DNA of 64,000 nt from CAVRUD01 sp963849635 (GTDB taxonomy: Bacteria > Chloroflexota > Chloroflexia > Thermomicrobiales > UBA6265): positions 232,617-296,616 of the forward strand of contig CAWKIA010000032.1 of assembly GCA_963849635.1 (NCBI GenBank), read 5' to 3'. Under the pieces are notes generated by a model. The model was not told the origin of the DNA and did no database searches. It saw nothing but the letters and a program-made list of their open reading frames with translations. Every line of letters begins with the position of its first letter. The first letter of the stretch is position 1. A program made the position numbers and the translations under genes. This document shows, in pieces, positions 45,608 to 53,731 of this stretch.

Positions 45608-46225
45608 ATGATCCTCGCGGATCGCGACATCAAACTGGCGCTGGGTGAGGGTCGGATCAAGATCATCCCCGCCCCCGATCTGGCCACGCAGCTCGGATCG
45701 GTTTCAATCGACTTCCGCCTCGGCGGCACGTTCATGGTCTTCGAGCACAGCCGCCACAGCTTTATCGACCCGCGCCAGCCCCAGTCGATCGGCGATGCGA
45801 TGCGTACCATCGAGGTTGCCGAAGACGAGCGCTTCATCATGCAGCCCGGCGACTTTGCCCTCGCCTCCACGATCGAGAGTCTCGAATTGCCGGATGATCT
45901 GCTCGGCCGCCTGGAGGGTCGTTCCAGCATTGCCCGCCTGGGCATCACCGTGCACTCGACCGCGGCCGTCTTCGAGCCGGGTTGGGTCGGCACCGCGACG
46001 ATGGAGCTGAGCAACCTGGGCCGGATGCCGGTCGCGCTCTACCCCGGGATGCGGATCTGCTCCTTCTCGTTCGAGCAGGTGAGTTCTCCGGTCGAGGTCC
46101 CCTACCGCCTCAAGCGCAACGCCAAGTACGCCGGCCAGATCACGCCCCGCGCCAGCCTGCTCGCCGAGGAGGGTCAGCGCGATTCCCACGAGCGTCACCT
46201 GAGCACGAACGGAGTTGCGCGATAG
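45608..46225 (+). CDS. dcd: dCTP deaminase
   Basis: A 205-residue trimeric enzyme converting dCTP to dUTP (or dUMP in bifunctional forms). Family blocks: MILADRDIKLALGEGRIKI, SVSIDFRLGGTFMVF, GRLEGRSSIARLGITVHSTA, EPGWVGTATMELSN with the catalytic Glu near residue 131. GGGGAGG lies just before the ATG. It supplies dUMP for thymidylate synthesis. The C-terminal 20 residues are unconserved. Confidence 0.93.
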   Translation: MILADRDIKLALGEGRIKIIPAPDLATQLGSVSIDFRLGGTFMVFEHSRHSFIDPRQPQSIGDAMRTIEVAEDERFIMQPGDFALASTIESLELPDDLLGRLEGRSSIARLGITVHSTAAVFEPGWVGTATMELSNLGRMPVALYPGMRICSFSFEQVSSPVEVPYRLKRNAKYAGQITPRASLLAEEGQRDSHERHLSTNGVAR

Positions 46226-46240
46226 CCGCGGGTTCCACGG

Positions 46241-46256
46241 GAAACGTCGTGTACAG
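46241..46256. other. Degenerate parS-like site
   Basis: GGTTCCACGGGAAACG matches the parS consensus TGTTCCACGTGAAACA at 13 of 16 positions. It is 1.4 kb from the perfect site at 47622. It might be a decayed ParB site. Confidence 0.3.
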
Positions 46257-46261
46257 GACGC

Positions 46262-46425
46262 TCGTGGGGCGGGTGCCCCGGGTTGAAATCTTGGGCTGAA
46301 CCTACAAAGTCCCTCCGGGACTGGGTCGGGGCGGGCGGACGTGTTCGAGAACGCGATCAACCCCGGAGGGGTTTCGTAGGTTTAGCGCCAGGTTTCAACC
46401 TGGCGTCCTCATATGACGCACTGTA
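46262..46425. repeat. R2 repeat, pair of copies d/e
   Basis: Two inverted copies of the R2 theme (CCGGGTTGAAATCTTGGGCT, then AGTCCCTCCGGGACT; and on the other side CCCGGAGGGGTTTCGTAGGT followed by GGTTTCAACCTGGCG) flank a short spacer. Non-coding gap between dcd and the next gene. Confidence 0.65.
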
Positions 46426-46506
46426 ACCATTCGCATGGACAGCCCGCCCTTCTCACCCCATAATCTCCGCGTTGTTTCGACCCTTCCCAGCACAGGAGCA
46501 TTAGTT

Positions 46507-46893
46507 GTGTCCGTAGCTTTGCTCACCCAGGTCCGTGACCGGATGCTACCGATGCTCCGGGTCACCGCCGAGAACTATCGCTCCCGCGTGCCGTCCGGTT
46601 ACCCGTTGGTGGTCGATACCCCTGAGCAAGGGGTGATCGGGCTGGAGATCGATCCTTCGTACGCTGTCTACATCACATCGGACGGCCAGGACCTGTTTGC
46701 CGAGGTCTACCGGCGCTCACCGCGCACCGACCAGCGCTCCAGCGCCGGTCGTCAGAAGGAATCCGGTGTTCCGTTCCACGATCGCCGCCCGCTTGACCCC
46801 GGTGTCTCCGATCAGGCTCTGCGCAACCTGATCGCGGAATTGATGACCTATTACAACTTCCAGCCGGGCCTGATTCATATCTCCGATTCGTAG
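46507..46893 (+). CDS. Hypothetical protein
   Basis: A 128-residue soluble protein, alpha/beta in appearance (TPEQGVIGLEIDPSYAVYIT, SDQALRNLIAELMTYYNFQP). GTG at 46507 has CAGGAG eight bases upstream. No known motif. It ends before a clear terminator. Confidence 0.75.
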   Translation: MSVALLTQVRDRMLPMLRVTAENYRSRVPSGYPLVVDTPEQGVIGLEIDPSYAVYITSDGQDLFAEVYRRSPRTDQRSSAGRQKESGVPFHDRRPLDPGVSDQALRNLIAELMTYYNFQPGLIHISDS

Positions 46894-46958
46894 AACGGCG
46901 CTTTGGCAAGCCAAATTAGGAACGGGAAGTTCGGAAACCGCATCCTCTGATCAGTGAG

Positions 46959-46985
46959 GGGCCGCGCAATGGCGCGGCCCTTTCC
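46959..46985 (+). terminator. Intrinsic terminator
   Basis: GGGCCGCGC-AATG-GCGCGGCCC followed by TTTCCC, 66 bases after the stop of the 46507 gene. Confidence 0.85.
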
Positions 46986-47103
46986 CATACCTGCGGCATC
47001 CGAGGGATGGGAACCATTTCCCCGCCCGCGGCGTTGGCAGGACATCATAGGCGGCGTGCAGACGCCTGGTGGAGGGTCTTCCCAGTCGCAGAGGAGATGC
47101 GCA

Positions 47104-47562
47104 ATGAACCGGCGCCAGTGGATAGCGGGCACAGGAGGGCTGATCGGAGCGTTGGCGGCGGTGGCCTCGCCGGGGAGACGACGATCGTCGGCGTGGGCCG
47201 CGCAGGGGTCGGTCGCCGTGGAGAGCGTTGAGGCTGTTGGGGCAAAGTTGGCAGTTGGTGACGAGGTCGAGTTTGAGGAGGGCATCGCCGTCCGATTCGT
47301 CGCCGTCGGGCGGGACGATCGCTGTCCGGCCGATGTGATGTGCGATGCACCCGGTTCAGCCTTTGTCTCGCTCGAGATGACGCTATCTGACGATCGGCGG
47401 AACGAACGCACCTTCGACCAGGAGGTGGAGTTTCCCCTGCGGCGCAGGGTCCTTGTCTACGATACAGACGAGTTCGCCATTCTCGCGGGCCTCTCCGGCG
47501 ATAGTGACGTCGACGACGCGGATCTGGTGCTCTCCCTCTATCTGGTGGTGACAGAGAGCTGA
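47104..47562 (+). CDS. Exported protein of unknown function
   Basis: A 152-residue protein with an Arg-Arg leader (MNRRQWIAGTGGLIGALAAV...SSAWA) of the Tat/Sec type. The mature part is an acidic beta-rich domain (SVAVESVEAVGAKLAVGDEV, FVAVGRDDRCPADVMCDAPG with two Cys that could pair). ATG at 47104 after GAGGAG. I do not recognise the family. Confidence 0.72.
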   Translation: MNRRQWIAGTGGLIGALAAVASPGRRRSSAWAAQGSVAVESVEAVGAKLAVGDEVEFEEGIAVRFVAVGRDDRCPADVMCDAPGSAFVSLEMTLSDDRRNERTFDQEVEFPLRRRVLVYDTDEFAILAGLSGDSDVDDADLVLSLYLVVTES

Positions 47563-47589
47563 CTCACTTGATCGTCATCAGGGAGAGTT

Positions 47590-47627
47590 GAAACAAGGGG
47601 GCGGCCAATTGGCCGCCCCCTTGTTTC
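47590..47627. terminator. Bidirectional terminator hairpin, overlapping parS
   Basis: 17-bp perfect stem (47590-47606 with 47611-47627; arms GAAACAAGGGGGCGGCC and complement) with an AATT loop, between convergent genes. The right arm shares its GTTTC with the parS site that starts at 47622. Confidence 0.8.
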
Positions 47628-47637
47628 ACGTGAAACA
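47622..47637. other. parS centromere-like site 1
   Basis: TGTTTCACGTGAAACA, a perfect 16-bp palindrome identical to the parS consensus form recognised by ParB/Spo0J. Lies between the exported-protein gene and ndk. A second site is at 48285. Confidence 0.85.
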
Positions 47638-47660
47638 TCGAAGCTGGAGACGAGAACCAG

Positions 47661-48122
47661 CTATTCGATGATCCACCGATCCAACGCCCGCTCATACGAG
47701 ACGACCTCGTCGGCGGCGAAGAAGTTGGGGATCTCACGGGCGGCGTCGGCGGGATTGGCCGAGCCATGAACGAGGTTTCTCCCGATCTCGAGGCCGAAAT
47801 CGCCCCGGATCGACCCTTGCCCGGCGGTGAGTGGATCGGTCGCGCCGCCCATCGCGTGGCGGGTGATATCGATCGCTCGTGGCCCCTCCAGGACCAACAG
47901 CACCGAGGGTCCCGAGGTGATGAACGAGATCAACCCCGGGTAAAAGCCCTTGCCTTCGTGCTCCGCGTAGTGGCGGGCAGCCTGTTCATCAGTCACCTGA
48001 GCGAACTTGAGCGCCACGATCTTGAGGCCACGGCGCTCCAATCGGGCGATGATCTCGCCCGCGAGTCCGCGCTGCACCCCATCCGGCTTGACGATCACGA
48101 GTGTCTGCTCGACCGCTGCCAC
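47661..48122 (-). CDS. ndk: Nucleoside diphosphate kinase
   Basis: A 153-residue hexameric or tetrameric kinase that equilibrates NTP and NDP pools. Blocks: QTLVIVKPDGVQRGLAGEI at the start, YAEHEGKGFYPGLISFITSG, and the active-site His in RNLVHGSANPADAAREI near residue 119. GTG at 48122 follows GAGGAGG at proper spacing; the preceding seven codons from an ATG at 48143 were excluded. Both sides carry parS-like sites. Confidence 0.95.
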   Translation of the reverse strand: MAAVEQTLVIVKPDGVQRGLAGEIIARLERRGLKIVALKFAQVTDEQAARHYAEHEGKGFYPGLISFITSGPSVLLVLEGPRAIDITRHAMGGATDPLTAGQGSIRGDFGLEIGRNLVHGSANPADAAREIPNFFAADEVVSYERALDRWIIE

Positions 48123-48284
48123 GCACCCCTCCTCAATAAACAATCATGCCGCCGGGCCGAGATTGTCGTGCCGGCCCTGTACTGAACAGCTGCTTCAGCC
48201 AGCCTCGCAGCCTAGCACACGCATCTGTCGTGCGACGACCAAATCGTCCGGGATCATCCTTTTGGACTGGATTCCGCCCGCGAA

Positions 48285-48300
48285 TGTTTCACGTGGAACA
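48285..48300. other. parS centromere-like site 2
   Basis: TGTTTCACGTGGAACA, the exact reverse complement of the Bacillus consensus TGTTCCACGTGAAACA. It is 663 bases from site 1, upstream of ndk and downstream of the small membrane gene. Confidence 0.85.
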
Positions 48301-48350
48301 TTCAGCCTCTACCTGCATCGTTTCGAACGCGAACGCCACAAGCACCGCCG

Positions 48351-48755
48351 TTACGCGCTACTGCTGCTCCCACCGGAGTCACCGCCACCCCGGCCGCCTG
48401 AGTCTCTACCGGAACTGGACTCCGATCCCCGATCGGAAGTCGCCTCTGGCGTGCCCCAGCCAGAATCCGTCCCATGATCGCCGTCAGCGCCGCGTTCGTT
48501 GCCTTGTGAGCCGTGATCCTGGCGGCCGTCGCCGTCGGACTGACGATCCACGTGGCCCGGATGATGTGACATCGATGTGTCCGCGCCAGTGGCAGTCGCT
48601 TCAGCGGGTCCTGCCACCCGCCGCACCTTCCCTGGCCGGTTCCCGCGATTGCGCTGCCGTGCCTGCTCCAGGCTCCAGAGCGTGACCGCCACGGCGATGG
48701 CCAGCGGAATCAAGATCACCACAACGATCAGCAAGACCCACTCGGTTGCACCCAC
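48351..48755 (-). CDS. Small membrane protein with Gly/Ser/Asp-rich tail
   Basis: A 134-residue protein with one helix at the N-terminus (EWVLLIVVVILIPLAIAVAV) and a long polar tail rich in Gly, Ser, Asp and His. GTG at 48755 with GGAG six bases upstream. No known family; the tail looks disordered. Confidence 0.65.
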   Translation of the reverse strand: MGATEWVLLIVVVILIPLAIAVAVTLWSLEQARQRNRGNRPGKVRRVAGPAEATATGADTSMSHHPGHVDRQSDGDGRQDHGSQGNERGADGDHGTDSGWGTPEATSDRGSESSSGRDSGGRGGGDSGGSSSSA

Positions 48756-48865
48756 GGCCGCTCCTTCACAAACCCCTCAACAAAACACTCTCTAACCTGT
48801 GTCCTTAGACACGGATGGTAGCAGCCTTCGACCAGCACGCCCCTCGCCATCCGTTAGCCTCGGAG

Positions 48866-49083
48866 AGGCTGTCTGGTTTAGCCCGGGGCCGTGAGCCCCG
48901 GGCGAGAGGGGAACGTGGTCGCCGTCGAAACAATATATTCGACCAATGCGAAAGCGTTTACACAGCACGAGGTTACGAGATTCACGTATTGAGTCGCACA
49001 ATAAGGTCAATAAACTAGAAAGAGTCGTAGGAACAGTGCATACCTGCAATCGAAATTGCAAACAACATGTGAAAATACGACAC
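48866..49083. repeat. REP-like hairpin followed by AT-rich stretch
   Basis: 48876-48903 reads TTTAGCCCGGGGCCGTGAGC then CCCGGGCG, a hairpin resembling the RAYT-end REPs at 34165. It is followed to 49080 by an AT-rich, gene-free stretch (CAATATATTCGACC, ACAACATGTGAAAATACG) of unusual composition. Confidence 0.5.
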
Positions 49084-49837
49084 CTACCCCGTAAAGCCAA
49101 ATATCAGATAAACCACGAACCAATGCAGCGCCACCGCGGGCCAGAACCCCCCCAGACCCTCCCGAACCGCCAGGCAGGCCGCTCCCACCATCCAGCCAAT
49201 CAGCAATCCCCCCGCAAACGCCAGCGCCATCGAGCCATCCCCCGATCCCACTCCGGTGAGCAACGCCGTGGAGATCGCCCAGGAGAACCCGAACAGCACG
49301 ACCCCCGCCGCCCGGCCCTGATCGGGCACCGGGTACGAGCGGGCCACGACCCCAAAGTGGATCAAGTGGAATGCAACCACCTGCGCCGCGCCAAACAACA
49401 GGAGCTTCACGGTCGCGTCGCTCGGCGTCGCGATCAGGCGGGCCACCGCCAGCATTGCCGGCAGGCCCAGTGCCAACAGGCGCATTTGGGACCCGACCAT
49501 CCCCCCGGCCGCAGTCGCCCGACCCTCGGGCGCGAGGACGCGGTCGTGTGCGGCGCCTGGAGCCTGACTGGGCGGCGCTCTGGCGCAGATAGACGAATGC
49601 CAGCGCCGCCGCCAGGGCGGGCGCTCCTATTCTCGCCAGGTACCAGGGCATCGGCGTGCCCTCGGGCGAGTCGCCCCGGGCCGCGGTGAGTAGCACCAGG
49701 AGCGGCCACAGGGCCTGTTGCACCAGGGTCAGATTGAGCCACCGGTAGAACCGCTTGAACGAGACCAGCCGCTCGCCCAGCGCTACCGCTGGGGCAGGCC
49801 GCTCGCCCCGCTTCGCCTCTCCCACCTCGTCGATCAC
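49084..49837 (-). pseudogene. Multi-pass membrane protein, one frameshift
   Basis: From GTG at 49837 the frame gives LVSFKRFYRWLNLTLVQQAL and WPLLVLLTAARG; after an indel near 49570 it continues MVGSQMRLLALGLPAMLAVA to AVALHWFVVYLIFGFTG. The rebuilt protein is about 250 residues with seven or eight helices. I do not recognise it. Its start lies four bases past the arginase stop, so the two are co-transcribed. Confidence 0.6.
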
Positions 49838-49841
49838 CGGA

Positions 49842-50747
49842 CTATGCCGTCCAGGCGGCGACGCTCTCGCGCAGCAGTGCCAGACCAGATTCCAGCGATG
49901 TCGGCCCAACAGGCCCGGTGGGATCGACTGAGACGACAGCCAGTGCCCGGACCTTGCCCGTCGCAAAGACCGCCCGGATACCGGCCACCGTCGTCTCCAG
50001 ATCGGGGCCGTCCGGCTCGGCGGTTGGATGGTTGGGCTGGAGCGAGCGATCCAGTACGTCGGCGTCGATGTGCAGGTAGATGTGATCGACCTTCTCGGCG
50101 AGCGCACCGACCGCCTCCTCGACCCGCGAGCCGGGGATCTCCGGGCGGAGTTGGGCGATCGTGATATCGGTCGCCTTGACGAGCGCCTCCTCCTCTGGGT
50201 CAAGGTTGCGCACATCGACCATCACGATCCTATCCGTCGGCAACGGCGCGATCATGCCCGCCCCCTCGCGCCAGATGGAGTGGCACAGGCCGGCTGTGAC
50301 CGCCACCGGCATCCCGCCCAGCATGCCGGAGTGGGACGTCCGCGGGGTATTGAAGTCGCCGTGGGCGTCGAACCAGACCAGGCCGATCCGGGCCTCGGGT
50401 TCGAGACCGCGCTGCAACCCGGCCATCATCCCGATCAAGTGGCTGCAAGTCCCTCCGGCCAGGAGTGGGGCCTCTCCGGCCTCGATCGCGCTGGCGACCG
50501 CCTCCGCAATCAGGGCGCCGTGGCGGCCGAGATCCTGGATGCGATCGCCGCTGATCTGGTCCGCGGCCAGCTCCGGCCGGCTCGTCCCGGTAACGTCGGC
50601 TCCAGAAGCCGCAAAGTCGGCGACGATCCCTGCGGCCAGATAGGCGTCGGACGCCTGGGCAAACCCTCCGGTCCTGTGGCCCATGGGGCCAGTGCTGTCG
50701 CCGGCGGTGGCTTCGACCGCCGGGTTGGCAATGAGATGGATGCGCAT
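49842..50747 (-). CDS. Arginase/agmatinase/formiminoglutamase-family protein
   Basis: A 301-residue binuclear manganese hydrolase. Metal motifs: GGTCSHLIG near residue 98 (a variant of GGDHS), WFDAHGDFNTP near 125 (DAHxD), and HIDADVLDRS near 232 (xDxDxxD). Chemistry is guanidino hydrolysis; whether arginine, agmatine or formiminoglutamate is the substrate cannot be decided. AGGAGG is seven bases before the ATG at 50747. The variant GGTCSH, with Thr for the usual Asp and Cys for His, is unusual and may alter metal binding. Confidence 0.9.
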   Translation of the reverse strand: MRIHLIANPAVEATAGDSTGPMGHRTGGFAQASDAYLAAGIVADFAASGADVTGTSRPELAADQISGDRIQDLGRHGALIAEAVASAIEAGEAPLLAGGTCSHLIGMMAGLQRGLEPEARIGLVWFDAHGDFNTPRTSHSGMLGGMPVAVTAGLCHSIWREGAGMIAPLPTDRIVMVDVRNLDPEEEALVKATDITIAQLRPEIPGSRVEEAVGALAEKVDHIYLHIDADVLDRSLQPNHPTAEPDGPDLETTVAGIRAVFATGKVRALAVVSVDPTGPVGPTSLESGLALLRESVAAWTA

Positions 50748-51283
50748 GCGGCCTCCTGATGGCACTGGGTCTGGGCGCCGTAGTTGGTGGCGCCGGTTGG
50801 TTGCCCGCGGTTGTGGATCGTACCAGCGCTGCCGGGGCGGTGTCAGTCTTCCTCGGTATGGCGACGTCGTTGAGGAGAAGGTCATGGCCGCGACCGACCC
50901 GACCTCACCCTTGCCTCTCCCTGGCGAGTGACGAGACGAGACGGCTTTGACCTGGATGACTGTCACCACGGGGCGGCGCCATTCGGCAAGGAACGTTGCT
51001 CGAAATGGTGAAGGCCGGGCACGTACTAGTTCGACTCCGAAACACGTACCTGAACGCGTACCGGTACGTATGGATCACCTCCGTATGCGGGCCTACCATC
51101 GAGTCATCGCCTGGACGACGACCCGATGCGAACCCCGAGAGATGAGCGCGTCCTGGCTGCGATCGCCCTCCACTGGGTGACGGACCACGCCAACTGGCGA
51201 CGGGCCTTCGACGGGGACATTGCGGCGCCGGTCCTCGCCACGGCACGCGGCCGCACGTCGGCCACGATGGACAGAGGAGACCC
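50748..51283. other. Intergenic region with CGTAC word cluster
   Basis: No gene is recognised in about 530 bases. Positions 51016-51071 hold several copies of CACGTAC, CGTACC and GTACGTA within 55 bases, like a group of operator half-sites upstream of the exported-protein gene at 51284. Confidence 0.45.
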
Positions 51284-52138
51284 ATGGATACGTCTCGAAT
51301 CGACAAAGTCGCAATGCTTTTCGCAAACCGCCGCCTTTCCCGCCGGCAAGCCCTGACCCAGAGCGGCGCGGGCCTCGCCGCCGCCGGACTGGTAGCCGCC
51401 GGCGTGACCGCCGTCTCCGCCTAGGAGGCCACGCCGGCCACGGAGCCGGTTGCCCCAGATGGCGAGCACGGCCCGACCATGCTCTTCCTCCAATCGTTCC
51501 AGTCGGGGAGCATTGCCGCCAAGGAGGGCGAGGAGGGCCGCTACAACGTCACCCTGGAGCAGGGCCTCGGGCAGACCATCTACTTCTCCGACCGGCCCGA
51601 CCGGATCGTCGGCGCCAGCCCGACCCCCCAGTTTCTGGAGGGCCTGGGATTCCCGGCCGACAACCCGCCCAACGCCGCCTTGGTGCTGGAGACCGCATCG
51701 GGGGAGACAGCGTTCGCGGTGCTGGAGCTGTTTAGTCCGGCCTACGACGAAGCGAGCCATACCGCGACCTACGAAGCGGCGGTGCTGGAGAACTGGGAGC
51801 GAACGCTTGAGGTGGGCTTCCAAGAGGCGCCAACCGACCTGGCGGCGCTGGCGCCGACCTTCGGCGCCGCTCACCTCTTCATCGACGACTGCCCGGACTA
51901 CCCGATCAATTGCGTTGCCAATTCGGAGGACGACATCCGCTACACCTACTCCACCGAGTCGCACGACGGCTTCTGCTACAGCTGGGGCGCGGCGCAGTGC
52001 CTACCCTGCCAGCCGTGGTTCTCCGGGATCGGGGGAGACATCACGGCGGCGAACTACTGGACCGACCAGTGCAACAAGCGGGTTGTGGTATTCACAAGTT
52101 GGACGGCCGGGCCGAGGTTGAGCCTGCTGGCCGCGTAG
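51284..52138 (+). pseudogene. Tat-exported protein of unknown function with in-frame TAG at the cleavage site
   Basis: ATG at 51284 begins a twin-arginine leader (FANRRLSRRQALTQSGAGLA) ending VSA. TAG at 51422-51424 then stands exactly where Gln of VSA-Q-EATPATEP would be; the serine hydrolase at 19922 reads YA-QEATPASE at the same place, so a CAG-to-TAG change is the simple explanation. The frame then stays open for 238 codons with natural composition (FLQSFQSGSIAAKEGEEGRY, AHLFIDDCPDYPINCV, several Cys pairs). The mature protein has no recognised fold. Confidence 0.7.
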
Positions 52139-52208
52139 ACTACAGAGGAGCCCCGCGCCGGATGGTGCAGGCCGGGGCAGGGCGAACGACCGATGGAGGG
52201 CCGCACGC

Positions 52209-52538
52209 ATGGACAACGATACGCCAGCCTTCGAACTGCCACCAGGGCACGTCTGGGCACGCCTGGCGCACGATCGCGCGCGCGTCCTTTGCGGCTTGCT
52301 GGCATGTGACGGGGAGCTCGCTTTTCGTCGATCCGAGGTCTGGTACGACGACTGGATTGCGTACCATCTCGTGATGGCCTTCGGATGGGTATCCGATGAG
52401 TCGGGACTCTGGCGATTGAACAACCACACGGACCGGGCACAGAAGGCGGGATACTCCGGTCTTCGGTTTCGGCGCGTCTATCTATCCCCAACCAGGCGCG
52501 GCAAGCAATCCGGGCGGCGGGCGTCTCGAAGGAGATAA
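52209..52538 (+). CDS. Small hypothetical protein
   Basis: A 109-residue protein, acidic at the start and very basic at the end (RRGKQSGRRASRRR). GGAGGG lies seven bases before the ATG. The middle (EVWYDDWIAYHLVMAFGWVS) is rich in aromatics. It may mark the start of the element-like region. Confidence 0.5.
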   Translation: MDNDTPAFELPPGHVWARLAHDRARVLCGLLACDGELAFRRSEVWYDDWIAYHLVMAFGWVSDESGLWRLNNHTDRAQKAGYSGLRFRRVYLSPTRRGKQSGRRASRRR

Positions 52539-52552
52539 GGCAAGGGCCCCTC

Positions 52553-52690
52553 ATGGTCCATGAACTCCCCATCGTAGTCGTCTGTCCCAAAAAGGGCTGC
52601 TCGCGGAAGAATGTCCTTGACGCCGGACGCCTCGGGGTGGTACGCCGAGGGACCGCATGGCATTCCTTGCCGATCTCGCGGAGCGCTTAG
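52553..52690 (+). CDS. Very small hypothetical protein
   Basis: A 45-codon frame, MVHELPIVVVCPKKGCSRKN and on to ISRSA, with a Cys-x4-Cys pair that could be half of a zinc knuckle. Short and unproven. Confidence 0.35.
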   Translation: MVHELPIVVVCPKKGCSRKNVLDAGRLGVVRRGTAWHSLPISRSA

Positions 52691-52913
52691 GAGTGACCCT
52701 GATCAGGCCGGGCTGGCGGAAGATCTCCAGACAATCGTGGAGTCGGCCACGCAAGGCCGCCCGACTCCACCCATCGACGAGTGGAAGGCCATCCGACGGA
52801 TACCCAGCACGCCAGGACAGCGGCATGCCATCAGGGACGGTGAGATTGTCCCGCTTGATCCAGAACGCGAGTCCCGCCAATATCGCTTGACGCTATCGGG
52901 TAGATCTTGGTAA
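52611..52913 (+). CDS. Small hypothetical protein
   Basis: The C-terminal two-thirds (AEDLQTIVESATQGRPTPPI, DEWKAIRRIPSTPGQRHAIR, DGEIVPLDPERESRQYRLT) has natural composition; the first 30 codons overlap the 52553 frame and are doubtful. Start not resolved. Confidence 0.35.
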   Translation: MSLTPDASGWYAEGPHGIPCRSRGALRSDPDQAGLAEDLQTIVESATQGRPTPPIDEWKAIRRIPSTPGQRHAIRDGEIVPLDPERESRQYRLTLSGRSW

Positions 52914-53008
52914 GCTTCGGTCAGTTGAATATGAGAATTTGTGGTCGAGATTGAAACGGCGCACCGCATGACTCCTACCAAGGAGCTGCGGCGGAGGGTC
53001 GTTTTCTT

Positions 53009-53274
53009 ATGTCCGACGCGAGTCTTTCCCCTCGGCAGCGGCAGACCTCGAATGGTCGCGCTAAGTTCCTCGACCGGTTCCCCACTCCCGAAGCCCGGAG
53101 CGAACACTTCAAGGAACTGGCCCGGCGGTCCGCCGAGGGCCGGCTCCACTGTCCGGCGATGAGGTCGAGCACGGCCTCGCTTCGGCTTACTCCCTCTTGC
53201 GCAGAATCGCCGCCCGGCACCCCGAGGGACCTGGTCCCTCCCCCGAACCGACCGACCTGGACGCAACCCCATAG
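53009..53274 (+). pseudogene. Small hypothetical protein (one frameshift)
   Basis: ATG at 53009 gives MSDASLSPRQRQTSNGRAKF and SEHFKELARRSAEGRL; a shift near 53150 continues LSGDEVEHGLASAYSLLRR to TAG at 53272. About 88 residues, helical and charged, of the kind found upstream of phage or plasmid primases. Confidence 0.5.
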
Positions 53275-53282
53275 ACGCGGAA

Positions 53283-53317
53283 ATGCCGCGCCTACGGGGA
53301 GCAACCCGGCGCGGCAT
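53283..53317. terminator. Hairpin between small genes
   Basis: ATGCCGCGCC and GGCGCGGCAT, 10-bp arms with a 15-base loop, just after the 53009 gene. Confidence 0.4.
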
Positions 53318-53335
53318 CCGCTGGAGCAGATTGAG

Positions 53336-53642
53336 ATGCACCGGCATTATCCCACAGAACGCCAACCCTTCCGCAAAACCCGCCGTCGTGGTCCGACGAC
53401 CATGCGCGAGCCCTTCGGCACGATCGTGGACAAGGTCAACGACCGCGACCGCCAGTTCTTTCTCGACCATCCCGGCGAGCCCGCATACCTCAGGCCCACG
53501 TCCCCGGCGAATACGGGCCGCCCAGTCGTCTTGCCGCGGCCGGGATGTCCCCGCCGGACAGGACGACTGGGTGCTGGTCACCAACCTCAACCCCGGGCTC
53601 TGCATCCGAGCCGCCGCCTGGTCGGGCGCATCGAGCCGTTGA
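53336..53642 (+). pseudogene. Small hypothetical protein (frameshifted)
   Basis: Starts MHRHYPTERQPFRKTRRRGP and has TIVDKVNDRDRQFFLDHPGE; after indels near 53500 and 53560 it ends with QDDWVLVTNLNPGLCIRAAA. About 100 residues, basic, no known family. Confidence 0.45.
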
Positions 53643-53731
53643 TCGATCCGACGAATGGTCGGATGACGCCTCATCGATGAGCGCGGCGTCGTCGTTGAGG
53701 ATGTGCTGATTGTTGGTTGGGAGGGCGGTAG

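Noticed and set aside
45133..48300. Chromosome origin (oriC) next to the parS sites
   Set aside because: No DnaA-box cluster (TTATCCACA-like), no dnaA or dnaN gene and no AT-rich unwinding element of the right kind were found in the window.
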